A stretch of DNA of 64,000 nucleotides from assembly GCA_017415025.1 (NCBI GenBank), contig JAFQJH010000006.1:1-64000 (forward strand), read 5' to 3'. Made by a program: the position numbers and the translations under genes. Of this stretch, positions 26,274 through 34,554 are shown piece after piece. This DNA comes from Clostridia bacterium. Lineage in GTDB: Bacteria; Bacillota; Clostridia; Oscillospirales; Acutalibacteraceae. The notes under the pieces are model-generated. The model saw only the letters and a list, made by a program, of their open reading frames with translations, was not told where the DNA came from and searched no databases. Numbering within the stretch: the first letter of the stretch is position 1; every line of letters starts with the position of its first letter.

Positions 26274-27089
26274 ATGAAAGCAAAAAAAGTATTAGCCTTG
26301 ATCTTAACACTTTCCCTCTTGTTCTGCTTCGCCGCCTGCGGTAAAACAGATATTGATGAAACAACCACCACATTACCCACAACCACACAGCCGACAACAA
26401 TTCCGACTACTGCTTCAACTGCAGCACCTACAACTCTCCCCACTACAGAAACAACTGCCGAGCAAACAACTCAGCCCATGCCCACAGATGCAATAAGTGT
26501 ATTTAATAATGCTTTGCTTAACGGCAGTCCGGTAAGAGCATCTTACGACAGAACAGCAATTACAGGTAAATTTGAAACCGGCGACAGTAAAGCTGATGAG
26601 TTTTTAAACGGATTTATAGGATCGGAAACTTTAACCCCGCAGAATGCTGTCGGATTACCTGCAGATGTTTCGGCATTTACATCGATTTACGCAGAAAACA
26701 TATCCTCCTCAAATATTAGTGATAACGGAACCACCTGTGTTTTAACCTTCAACCTTAATAATATTCAGGTGTCGTCAACAGACAAGCCTGCTAAAGGTGG
26801 CTATATGTATTTTATGGACGGGAAAGAAGCAACATACGCAATACAAAAGGCTAATGATCAAATAGTTATGAAAAACATCGGAACGGTCAGCTTATCAAAT
26901 GGCATTCTTACAGTAAACATTGATAAAAGCAATAATAGAATTGTTTCAGCAAAGCTCACATTAAAAGAAGTGTATCACGACGATATTGACCTTTCAATGT
27001 TTGAGATTCCTGCAATGATTGCATCGCTTATCCCTGAAAAAATATCAGGAACATTTGAATATAACCTTACTGTAAATTATAATTTCTGA
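26274..27089 (+). CDS. Lipoprotein with Thr-rich linker, unknown function
   Basis: 271 residues. A lipoprotein signal (MKAKKVLALILTLSLLFCF followed by AAC) gives a lipid-anchored Cys near residue 22. About 60 residues dominated by Thr, Pro and Ala follow, a typical cell-wall-spanning linker. The C-terminal domain is about 190 residues, mostly predicted beta, of no family I recognise. It follows the rhamnosidase by 13 bases with aaggagg and ends at a strong terminator, so it is in the operon. It might bind substrate at the surface, but that is only inference from position. Confidence 0.75.
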   Translation: MKAKKVLALILTLSLLFCFAACGKTDIDETTTTLPTTTQPTTIPTTASTAAPTTLPTTETTAEQTTQPMPTDAISVFNNALLNGSPVRASYDRTAITGKFETGDSKADEFLNGFIGSETLTPQNAVGLPADVSAFTSIYAENISSSNISDNGTTCVLTFNLNNIQVSSTDKPAKGGYMYFMDGKEATYAIQKANDQIVMKNIGTVSLSNGILTVNIDKSNNRIVSAKLTLKEVYHDDIDLSMFEIPAMIASLIPEKISGTFEYNLTVNYNF

Positions 27090-27106
27090 TAGACTTACAT
27101 AAAAAG

Positions 27107-27134
27107 CCCTCCGAATTTGTATAAAATCGGAGGG
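27107..27134. terminator. Bidirectional terminator
   Basis: CCCTCCGA (27107-27114) pairs with TCGGAGGG (27127-27134), with an A run before and after the convergent gene ends. Confidence 0.7.
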
Positions 27135-27141
27135 TAAAATA

Positions 27142-27912
27142 TTATCTTTTTACAACTGTAAAATCAAAATAAGAAATTTCATTTTCGTTGCCGTCAGAAA
27201 AAAATTCTGCTTTTTCAAAAAAGGGGAAGTCAAGAATTCTGCCTTCAGATTTGCTGAATCGCTTAAGCAAAGAAATCATATAGTCTATATGCTCAAACGG
27301 TAAAGCACATCTGTCATGTGCCGAATAAATATTTGTTATATTTAATTTCTTAAGATCTTCAAGCTTATAACAGAAGGCCTCAATAGGCACAAAGGAATGC
27401 ATCCCATACAGCAAACGTCTCGTTACTGTATCGCCCGAAAAAAGAAATCCTGTTTTTCTGTCAAATAAAAGTATGCTTCCATCTGTATGACCGGGAATAT
27501 GAATTACATCAATTTTTCTGTTTCCCAAATCAATAACATCTCCGTCATTAAGATATGTAAATTCAGGTAGTTTTTTCAAGGGCGGCTGAAAAATGGTACC
27601 TTTCATAAGTAGGGGCGCATCATCAGGGTGCATCATAATTTTTGTGACATTTTCAATATTGTATATATGGTCAATGTGAGCGTGACTCAAAGCGATATTC
27701 ATATCTTTATTCGCAAACTTATGTGCGTAGGTGCAGAGATAAAATTCTTCTAATGCGAGGTCAAAAAGCAGAGCCGTACTTTCACCAATTATCAGATATG
27801 AATTTCTGTTTGGTTTGCCCGGCTCAAGAGACAAGCCGTCAGTTTTGCTTGACAACTGATAGACTCCGTCACCGATTTCGGTATGAAAAATATTATTATT
27901 TTTTTCGCTCAT
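27142..27912 (-). CDS. MBL-fold metallo-hydrolase
   Basis: 256 residues. The metallo-beta-lactamase signature SHAHIDH (H-x-H-x-D-H) is followed by PGHTDGS, FSGDT and a terminal YSAHD, giving a full two-metal site as in glyoxalase II-like hydrolases. Substrate unknown. The upstream sequence atGGAGGcaATGtttATG offers three in-frame ATG codons. ATG 27912 is chosen because the ggagg is eight bases before it and contained within the longer versions. It converges with the rhamnoside operon and appears to be transcribed alone. Confidence 0.8.
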   Translation of the reverse strand: MSEKNNNIFHTEIGDGVYQLSSKTDGLSLEPGKPNRNSYLIIGESTALLFDLALEEFYLCTYAHKFANKDMNIALSHAHIDHIYNIENVTKIMMHPDDAPLLMKGTIFQPPLKKLPEFTYLNDGDVIDLGNRKIDVIHIPGHTDGSILLFDRKTGFLFSGDTVTRRLLYGMHSFVPIEAFCYKLEDLKKLNITNIYSAHDRCALPFEHIDYMISLLKRFSKSEGRILDFPFFEKAEFFSDGNENEISYFDFTVVKR

Positions 27913-27987
27913 AAACATTGCCTCCATAAAGAGCTATCACCTAATTTTATATTATTCTTTATGTTTAGTCAACAAAAGAGGTGGTAT

Positions 27988-28353
27988 TTATGAATATATA
28001 ATTTCTGAAGTTATAATTTCCATTGCTCTTTTTTCAATATTCCCCATCCTCTGCACCCATTCCATCTGATTGCCCTCTTTTAATTCTTCCGTAACACCTT
28101 CAATCACTTTCATCTGTTCTACATGCATATCAAACATTTTATTTGCTTGTTTTTCAATTTCTGCACAGTGCTGATACAGTTTACCCTGCATAAGCAGTGA
28201 GTTAAAAAACACCTTTATATGCTTTTCAAGATATGTCTTGTGTAACATTCCCCATTTGCCAAGCTTGATATTTGCTTCTTCAGGCGGTATTATTAGGTTA
28301 GGAATTAAATAATCCCCAACCTGACGGTATGTAATCTTTGACATAACAATCAT
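27988..28353 (-). CDS. TnpV family transposon protein
   Basis: 121 residues matching the TnpV family: ITYRQVGDYLIPNLI at the N terminus, GKWGMLHKTYLEKHI and a helical C-terminal region. TnpV occurs in clostridial integrative elements; its biochemical role is not established. The ATG overlaps the stop of the upstream DUF6809 gene (ATGA). No recombinase or transposase is next to it here, so this is probably a remnant of a larger element. Confidence 0.8.
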   Translation of the reverse strand: MIVMSKITYRQVGDYLIPNLIIPPEEANIKLGKWGMLHKTYLEKHIKVFFNSLLMQGKLYQHCAEIEKQANKMFDMHVEQMKVIEGVTEELKEGNQMEWVQRMGNIEKRAMEIITSEIIYS

Positions 28354-28628
28354 CGTTTCATTTCAGATATAAAAGTATCATAAGTAAATCTTGCACCGAG
28401 CTGGAAACCTGATATGAAGCTGTCCGAATTGCTTATACTTGAAAATTCGTTATGAGCATTCACATAATTTACGAACAGCTCCCTTTCCTTTTCGGGTAGC
28501 ATAACCGTCAGCTCTTCCTCTTTCTTTGCAAGAACACTCAGCTTCTTTTTCAGCTTGGGTGTGATTTCCGTTGTCAGCTCCTGCGGTTCAAGATTGCCGT
28601 AATATAATTCTTCAATAATGTTCGACAT
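28350..28628 (-). CDS. DUF6809-like protein
   Basis: 92 residues, helical and charged, starting SNIIEELYYGNLEP and ending QLGARFTYDTFISEMKR. I recognise the pattern as the DUF6809 family that frequently accompanies TnpV. ATG 28628 has caaggagg seven bases upstream, inside the end of the preceding small gene. Function unknown. Confidence 0.7.
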   Translation of the reverse strand: MSNIIEELYYGNLEPQELTTEITPKLKKKLSVLAKKEEELTVMLPEKERELFVNYVNAHNEFSSISNSDSFISGFQLGARFTYDTFISEMKR

Positions 28629-28632
28629 ATAT

Positions 28633-28797
28633 TTAACCTCCTTGTTTTTCATACACATCAATGAATTTTAAAAGTAGTTCGTCAACATCCTCAGTGGGTA
28701 ACCCTTCTGTTAAGAGCATATTGCGAAACTCATTCATGCCGATGATAAGTAAATTGCACTCGAAATTCGTAAACTTGACTTTAATTTTTCTGCTCAT
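28633..28797 (-). CDS. Hypothetical 54-residue protein
   Basis: The ATG at 28797 has a near-perfect ribosome site (gggaggttatttt). The peptide begins MSRKIKVKFTNFECNLLIIG and ends DVDELLLKFIDVYEKQGG. Its last codons supply the ribosome site of the DUF6809 gene, so the three genes form a tightly coupled unit. Composition is that of a small helical protein; no family recognised. Confidence 0.6.
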   Translation of the reverse strand: MSRKIKVKFTNFECNLLIIGMNEFRNMLLTEGLPTEDVDELLLKFIDVYEKQGG

Positions 28798-29380
28798 AAA
28801 ATAACCTCCCTATATTTGGTAGCTTCATTCTACCGCATAAAGAGAGGTGAGTCGAATGTACGGGAAAGCAAGATGAAATAATACAAAAGTATTGTTATAT
28901 GTCCCTCGATATGTCCCCCGAAGCCTCTGAAACCGCATCAAATAAGGAAAGAATACTTGTCTCCAAACCCGCGTGTCGAGGGGCGCGGGTCTCCGGTGGA
29001 GACCTCTGCGAAGCAGAAGCGCCGACCGAGCCGGCAGGCGAGACCAAGTCCTTCTGCCCCTGCCACAAAAAAGTCCGGAAATCCTTGATATATAAGGTTT
29101 CGTGGGCTTTTTCTTGCTTTTTGCTATTTTTCTGAAATCGCTCTTTACCGTAAAATATCGTACATTTTCGAGCACTATGTGCCCCGCGAAGTGCCGCGTA
29201 CCGTTATGCAATCTATCTGTTGTGCAACATTTTCTTTAGTTGACGACATTGTCGCACGTAGGGGCATATGTTTGAAATGAAGTTTACCTTAATTTGAAGA
29301 TATACTTAATTTTTATAAACTATAGCTCATTTGTTGACTATACTTTAGCAACGTGTTAAAATTTGGACGGAGGTGTTTTT
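28798..29380. other. Intergenic region with GC-rich hairpins
   Basis: This 580-base gap has no supported gene. Around 28970-29060 it holds unusually GC-rich inverted repeats (ggtctcc/ggagacc and cttctgc/gcagaag) unlike the surrounding AT-rich DNA, next to the TnpV remnant, which suggests an element end. A weak promoter (TTGACT 29334-29339, TTAAAA 29356-29361) precedes the gene at 29381. Confidence 0.45.
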
Positions 29381-30922
29381 ATGAAAATGCTCAATAAAAT
29401 TTTTTGTATCGTGCTTTGCTTGTGCATAACAGCTTCGGCAACGGTCTTTGCCTCAGCGAACACAGATACGGTTTACTATGTCGATTCAATAGCCGGAGAC
29501 GACTCCAACAATGGTCTGTCGCCCGACAAGGCTTTTAAGACAATCGAAAAAGCTGCTTCTATTTTATATTACGGTGGGGACAGCGTTCTTTTTAAGGCAG
29601 GTGGTGTTTACGTAGGTAATTTTGGTGTTATGGGAACTTCCGATGCCTCAAATCCGATAACTATCGGCTCTTACGGTGAGGGTGCGAAGCCCCTGTTTAC
29701 TTCGTCAAAGGAAAATGATCCCGTTATCGCTCTTTATGATGCTTCAGGTTGGATTATTGAAAACATTGAAATAACTGCTCCGAAAGGTACGGGTATTCTC
29801 GTTTATTACAGAAATGCGTGCGTAAAAGATGTAGTTATACGGAATGTCACTCTTCACGATATACAGAATTATCCTTCAGACAATTACTTTAGCAGCAGCA
29901 GAGCCGCAATTCGTCTGATGGGATCGCCCGTAGCTCCGGGTGCTCACCTTGAGAATATAACTGTTGACGGCTGTGAAATATATGACTGCGGTTACGGTAT
30001 TTTCACGGGAAGTAACTACCCCAATACTCCCGAAACGCCGTACAATAAAAATATAATTGTTGAAAACTGCAGTATTCACGATTTGTGGGATGATGCGTTT
30101 ATAATGTCGGATACGGATACAATTATCCTGCGAAATTCTTCAATTATCAACGCTTGTCAGAGCTCCGGTATTTATTGTACTGCTCCCGTGTGGATGTGGG
30201 GTGTTACCAACGGTCTTGTTGAAAATTGCGAGATTGCAGGTGCAAAAAATGTGCTTGACGGAATGGCAGTCGATTTTGATGACCATACCGACCACAGCAC
30301 ATTCCAATACATTTACTCTCACGACAATGTAAGATTTATGTGGAACTGCCCTGTTAACGATGACCATTACGCCAACACTGTCCGCTACTGTCTTTCTGTA
30401 AACGATAATATAACCTCAAACGGTGCAGGAAACGGTAACGATACGGCAGAGCACGATTTCAAGTTTTACAACAACACCATTGTCAACGGCAGCACGTATA
30501 ACTTCTATATGTATGACGATGCCGTGATTAAAAACAACATATTTGTCCTCGAACCCGGTTACCTTATAAAGTTTAACCGAAAATACGATTATGATATATC
30601 AAACAACTGCTATTGGGGCGTTACAAAGCCCATAAAAGACAAAAACTCCTTCATCGCTTTGCCGCAGTTTGCAGGTGAGGATTTAACGGATAAGAACAGC
30701 TTTATACTCAAAGCCTGCTCACCGTGCATCGGTGCCGGTGTTCAGGTTGAAGAAAGTATGGGTGAGTATGACTTCTTCGGCAATTCTCTTGACAGTACGC
30801 ACAACATCGGCTGTTACGAGGGTGACGGCGTTGAGGGTAAGAAGGAGCGTCCGACAATCTGCGATATCCTCGTCAGTATGTTCACTGCAATATCCCGCCT
30901 GATTTCCGATTTGTTTGACTGA
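29381..30922 (+). CDS. Secreted right-handed beta-helix protein
   Basis: 513 residues. A Sec signal peptide (MKMLNKIFCIVLCLCITASATVFASA) is followed by YYVDSIAGDDSNNGLSPDKAFKTIEKA, the N-terminal motif of pectate-lyase-like beta-helix proteins. Repeated beta-helix coils follow (ENIEITAPKGTGI, VIRNVTLHDI, NITVDGCEIYD, NIIVENCSIHDL). The last 20 residues (DILVSMFTAISRLISDLF) form a hydrophobic amphipathic helix. Probably a polysaccharide lyase or binding protein at the surface; the catalytic type is not assignable. ATG 29381 with ggaggtg is preferred over the upstream TTG. First of several secreted proteins in this region. Confidence 0.8.
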   Translation: MKMLNKIFCIVLCLCITASATVFASANTDTVYYVDSIAGDDSNNGLSPDKAFKTIEKAASILYYGGDSVLFKAGGVYVGNFGVMGTSDASNPITIGSYGEGAKPLFTSSKENDPVIALYDASGWIIENIEITAPKGTGILVYYRNACVKDVVIRNVTLHDIQNYPSDNYFSSSRAAIRLMGSPVAPGAHLENITVDGCEIYDCGYGIFTGSNYPNTPETPYNKNIIVENCSIHDLWDDAFIMSDTDTIILRNSSIINACQSSGIYCTAPVWMWGVTNGLVENCEIAGAKNVLDGMAVDFDDHTDHSTFQYIYSHDNVRFMWNCPVNDDHYANTVRYCLSVNDNITSNGAGNGNDTAEHDFKFYNNTIVNGSTYNFYMYDDAVIKNNIFVLEPGYLIKFNRKYDYDISNNCYWGVTKPIKDKNSFIALPQFAGEDLTDKNSFILKACSPCIGAGVQVEESMGEYDFFGNSLDSTHNIGCYEGDGVEGKKERPTICDILVSMFTAISRLISDLFD

Positions 30923-30936
30923 TAAAAAGAAATGAT

Positions 30937-30967
30937 AAAAGCTTGCATTTTTACGATGCAAGCTTTT
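30937..30967. terminator. Bidirectional terminator
   Basis: A perfect 12-bp stem (30937-30948 with 30956-30967) with A and T runs on either side, between convergent genes. Confidence 0.8.
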
Positions 30968-30970
30968 CTT

Positions 30971-31606
30971 TTACCTCTGAACCTCTGCCTCTTTGCAGAG
31001 ATTTTCAATCATATCCTCATACTTATTTGAGATTGCTGTTTTGCGTGCGGCGGTATAATTATCCTCTTGTGTGCCGAAATCTTCAAGACAGGCATTGATT
31101 TCTTCTTGAGTCGGTGCGAGGTCCTTTTCACCGAGAATGTTTTTAAGTTCCATAACTCCCGTATCAATATAGTAAGTGTAAAAGGTATCCATTTCAATTG
31201 TTTTTAAACCAATTGCTTCGCTTTTATCCTGACTGTTAAAGCTTTCTGCCCTTTGGCGTAAACCAACGAATGAAATGTCATCATAAATGCCGTTTTCTCT
31301 GCAAAGAACAAGCTGAATTTTAGCTTTTACACACTCACTAATGGCTCTGTCTTCAAGATCTTTTTCAGGTGTTATTCCGTTAAAATCCGTCTGCCAGAAA
31401 TCCTCGTCAACCTTGGCGTTGAATTCAGAGATATAATAATTTATAACATCTGCCCTTTTGCGGGCTTTGAAATAGTCAAACTCCTCCTGTGTTACCGTTT
31501 CACCGTTGACAACAGCTACCGTTGTGACTGCTTCGTCCTCGGCACACGAACACAAGAGAAATAAAACAACTGAAATTAAAATCAAAATAGTACGGAGTGT
31601 TTTCAT
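30971..31606 (-). CDS. SurA/PrsA-like N-domain lipoprotein
   Basis: 211 residues. The signal MKTLRTILILISVVLFLLCSC gives a lipidated Cys. VAVVNGETVTQEEFDYFKARKR is the typical start of the SurA/PrsA chaperone N domain, and the rest is helical. There is no parvulin peptidyl-prolyl isomerase domain, so it would act as a chaperone-type foldase component outside the membrane, or have another role. Start ATG 31606 has ggaggt seven bases upstream. Transcribed alone, convergent with the beta-helix gene. Confidence 0.75.
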   Translation of the reverse strand: MKTLRTILILISVVLFLLCSCAEDEAVTTVAVVNGETVTQEEFDYFKARKRADVINYYISEFNAKVDEDFWQTDFNGITPEKDLEDRAISECVKAKIQLVLCRENGIYDDISFVGLRQRAESFNSQDKSEAIGLKTIEMDTFYTYYIDTGVMELKNILGEKDLAPTQEEINACLEDFGTQEDNYTAARKTAISNKYEDMIENLCKEAEVQR

Positions 31607-32063
31607 AGGCATACCTCCTGCCGAAATTATATATCACCACTCCGACAATTGTCAACAACGGTAAAAAAGAAACAATCTCATTTTATAAAAAGCATACCAT
31701 TGGGAGAACAACTGCTTACTGTAGATTTCTTTCTGAATTTTCATTCCTTTGAAAAATTTATATTTTTTCAAGAGTATCGTTTTTTCTTGATTTGAAACTC
31801 TACTGAGTTAATTGACCTCTCAGAAAGTTTACTTTTCAGTCCGTCGTCGAGTTTGTGCGAAGATGCTCCGCGTTTGTTGAAACAACTCAGCTTTGTATGT
31901 TTTTCGTTTATGGAAAAGTACAAAAGATGAAGGACTTGAAGCCCAAGAGGGTGAGTGTGGACAACACAGCTCGGCGGTGCGGTCTTTCGGAAGAATTATT
32001 CGTGTTGACAGTTTTCCTCTTTGGATTTATAATTATTACAGATATTTTTTTCGGAGGTGCAAT
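31607..32063. other. Intergenic region, repeated promoter-like motif
   Basis: This 450-base gap has no convincing gene. It contains TTTACTTTTCAGTCCG at 31828-31843, which recurs exactly at 33198-33213 in front of the next phosphoesterase. There the motif starts at a -35-like TTTACT; here no clear -10 follows. Confidence 0.5.
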
Positions 32064-33128
32064 ATGGCTACTTTAAAGCTTATTCTTGCGTTTTTTCTTT
32101 CAATTTTTCGCATTCTTTCTCCCGTGGCGGCACTTGTTGTTAATTTCGGTGAAGGCAACTTTTTCTCCGAATGGTCGGTGACGGATGAATTTACGGCAGA
32201 CTATTGTGCAGAAATCGAAAAGAATCCCGACGAAGATTTTGTTATTCTTAATCTTGCCGATGTTCAGCTCAAGGATGACCTGGTTTTTAAGGAGGAAGGC
32301 GAGAAAACAGTTGAAATGATTGATGAGCTTGTTGCAGAAACCGACCCCGATCTTATCACTCTTACAGGCGATAATGCGTGGGGAACGGTGGCATATATCA
32401 ACCTTGTCAAGCAGATTGATGCCTACGGTATTCCCTGGGCGCCTGTTATGGGCAACCACGACGGACAGTGCTGCATAAACGAATTCTGGGCGGCACATCT
32501 TTTGTTCAAGGCTGAAAACTGTCTTTTTGAGTTCGGCCCCGAAGATATGGGATACGGTAACTATATTATCAACATCACTGAAAACGGAAAAATTATTCAC
32601 ACACTTTTTATGGTTGATACTCATGACGGTGCGGAATTTACTCTTGAGGACGGCTCAACCGTGAGCGGTTATGATCACCTTTGGGACAATCAGATTGAGT
32701 GGTACAAGTGGGCTGTCAAAGGAATTTCCGAAATTGAAGGCCGCACGGTTGAAAGCTCTGTTTTTATGCACATACCTGTTTATGAATACAATGATGCGTG
32801 GAGAGCGGCTAACGGCAGTAGTGAGCTTGGCACGCTTGCTCCCGAGCTTGCGCCTTATGCTATCGGAGTTTGCGGTGAAGGAGTATGCAGCTCACCTGTG
32901 AACAACGGCTTCTTTGATGTCTGCAAGGAGCTCGGAAGCACAAAAAATATGTTTGCCGGTCACGACCACGTAAACAATTTCCAGATTTGGTATGAGGGTA
33001 TCAGACTCAACTACACGCTCAAAACCGGATACGGCGCATATTATACAGAGGGTCTTACGGGCGGCACGGTAATTTCAATTGATTCCGACGGCTCAGCTTA
33101 TGCAGAGCATATTTATGTGACGGACTGA
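32064..33128 (+). CDS. Calcineurin-like metallophosphoesterase
   Basis: 354 residues with an N-terminal hydrophobic segment (LKLILAFFLSIFRILSPVAALVV) that may be a signal or anchor. Metal-site motifs: ADVQ, LTGDNAWG, MGNHDGQ, MHIPVY and AGHDHVN. The first motif is D-x-Q rather than D-x-H, a variant seen in some extracellular members. The enzyme probably hydrolyses phosphomonoesters or diesters outside the cell. ATG 32064 follows cggaggtgc. A paralog with the same architecture follows at 33254. Confidence 0.85.
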   Translation: MATLKLILAFFLSIFRILSPVAALVVNFGEGNFFSEWSVTDEFTADYCAEIEKNPDEDFVILNLADVQLKDDLVFKEEGEKTVEMIDELVAETDPDLITLTGDNAWGTVAYINLVKQIDAYGIPWAPVMGNHDGQCCINEFWAAHLLFKAENCLFEFGPEDMGYGNYIINITENGKIIHTLFMVDTHDGAEFTLEDGSTVSGYDHLWDNQIEWYKWAVKGISEIEGRTVESSVFMHIPVYEYNDAWRAANGSSELGTLAPELAPYAIGVCGEGVCSSPVNNGFFDVCKELGSTKNMFAGHDHVNNFQIWYEGIRLNYTLKTGYGAYYTEGLTGGTVISIDSDGSAYAEHIYVTD

Positions 33129-33197
33129 CAGCATAGTTTTATCTGACACAGCTTCACACAGGATGACGGTAGTAATCCTGATAATTAGTGAAAGATA

Positions 33198-33226
33198 TTT
33201 ACTTTTCAGTCCGAATCTAGTATAAT
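33198..33226 (+). promoter_or_regulatory. Promoter with shared upstream motif
   Basis: TTTACT (33198-33203) and TATAAT (33221-33226) are 17 bases apart. The -35 begins the 16-base sequence also found at 31828-31843. Confidence 0.55.
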
Positions 33227-33253
33227 ATTTTCATTGAACAGGAGGTAGCGAAG

Positions 33254-34465
33254 ATGAAAGTTACAAAAAGACTCATTTCATTTTTATTGGCGGTGGTAAT
33301 TATGGCAGGTATATCGGTGACGGGTGTTGCGGCTGACGCAGGTGCAGAGAAAGTGTTGCAGTTCGGCACGGACGGAAAATTCAAAATAATGCACGTTACG
33401 GATACACATCTCGAATATCAGAACGTTGAGGCATCCGTCTGGCTTATTGCTCAGGCTTGTGATAAGGAGCAGCCCGACCTGGTCGTTATTACGGGTGATA
33501 ACGTTCAGAACTATGACGATGCAAGTCAGACAAAGGAAATTATCGACAAGCTGATGAGCGTTTTTGAGGAAAGAAGCATCCCCACGGCAGTAACCTTCGG
33601 CAATCACGACTCCGAGGTTGGTGCAATGTCGCGCGAGGACCTTATGGCATATTACAATACATATTCCTGCTCGGTTTCGGTTGATGACGGTGAGGCTCTT
33701 TCGGGCTGCGGTACGTATAATCTTCCGATTATGTCCTCCGATGGCTCAAAGGTTAAGTTCAACGTGTGGGTTTTCGACTCAAACGACTACGATGAAGAGG
33801 GTCGTTACGCTTACGTCAAGGCTGACCAGGTTGAATGGTACAAGGCGACGTCCGATGAGCTTACTGCGGCAAACGGCGGTGAAAAGGTTTATTCCTTTGC
33901 TTTCCAGCACATCATCGTTCCCGAGGTTTACGAGGCACTTAAAAAGACTGACAGAAAACGTCTGTTCTCATACAGCCATATGTATAACAGGGACGAATAC
34001 TATATGTTTGACCCCAACGGTGTGAATTACGGCACTCTTAACGAAATTCCCTGCTGCGGCTATCATAACGACGGTCAGTTCGATGCAATGGTTGAGAAGG
34101 GTGACGTTCTTGCTATGTTTTCAGGTCACGACCATACAAATGCATTCGGTGTTAAGTACAAGGGAATTGATATTGTAAATTCCCTGAGCACACGATACAA
34201 CGGTGATACCTTCTCGACACAGTACGGTTACAGAATTCTTGAGGTTGACGAGGCTGATACATCAAAGTACACAAGCCGCGCCGAGCATTGGTACGATATG
34301 TTCACTCTTGAAGATATCAACGCTCTCCGCAAGGCAGGCGACGACTTCGGCTATAAGACAGCGCTTGACGTTGATTTCAAGGGCTTTTTCCAGAAGCTCG
34401 GACATATCCTCGGCAGAGGTATTGTTACTATCTTCTCGGGCAGACGCGTTTCTTATCCGGATTGA
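33254..34465 (+). CDS. Secreted calcineurin-like phosphoesterase
   Basis: 403 residues. A signal peptide (MKVTKRLISFLLAVVIMAGISVTGVAA) is followed by a full set of metal motifs: VTDTHLE, ITGDNVQ, FGNHDSE, FQHIIVP and SGHDHTN. The C terminus carries a segment (FFQKLGHILGRGIVTIFSG) resembling the amphipathic tails of the secreted beta-helix proteins nearby. Probably scavenges phosphate or degrades phosphorylated polymers at the surface. It has its own TATAAT promoter and ribosome site aggaggtag. Confidence 0.87.
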   Translation: MKVTKRLISFLLAVVIMAGISVTGVAADAGAEKVLQFGTDGKFKIMHVTDTHLEYQNVEASVWLIAQACDKEQPDLVVITGDNVQNYDDASQTKEIIDKLMSVFEERSIPTAVTFGNHDSEVGAMSREDLMAYYNTYSCSVSVDDGEALSGCGTYNLPIMSSDGSKVKFNVWVFDSNDYDEEGRYAYVKADQVEWYKATSDELTAANGGEKVYSFAFQHIIVPEVYEALKKTDRKRLFSYSHMYNRDEYYMFDPNGVNYGTLNEIPCCGYHNDGQFDAMVEKGDVLAMFSGHDHTNAFGVKYKGIDIVNSLSTRYNGDTFSTQYGYRILEVDEADTSKYTSRAEHWYDMFTLEDINALRKAGDDFGYKTALDVDFKGFFQKLGHILGRGIVTIFSGRRVSYPD

Positions 34466-34554
34466 TAACAAGTCATTTCAGGCAGTCAGTGTTTCGGCAT
34501 TGACTGCTTGTTTCTTTTTTTGTATAATGGAGAGCATAAAAGGGGGTTATCCTT

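Noticed and set aside
28899-29135. 78-codon ORF in the gap after the TnpV remnant
   Set aside because: No ribosome site; composition follows GC-rich inverted repeats rather than a protein.
31855-32076. 73-codon ORF overlapping the first phosphoesterase start
   Set aside because: It overlaps a well-supported start with ribosome site, and no ribosome site of its own is visible.
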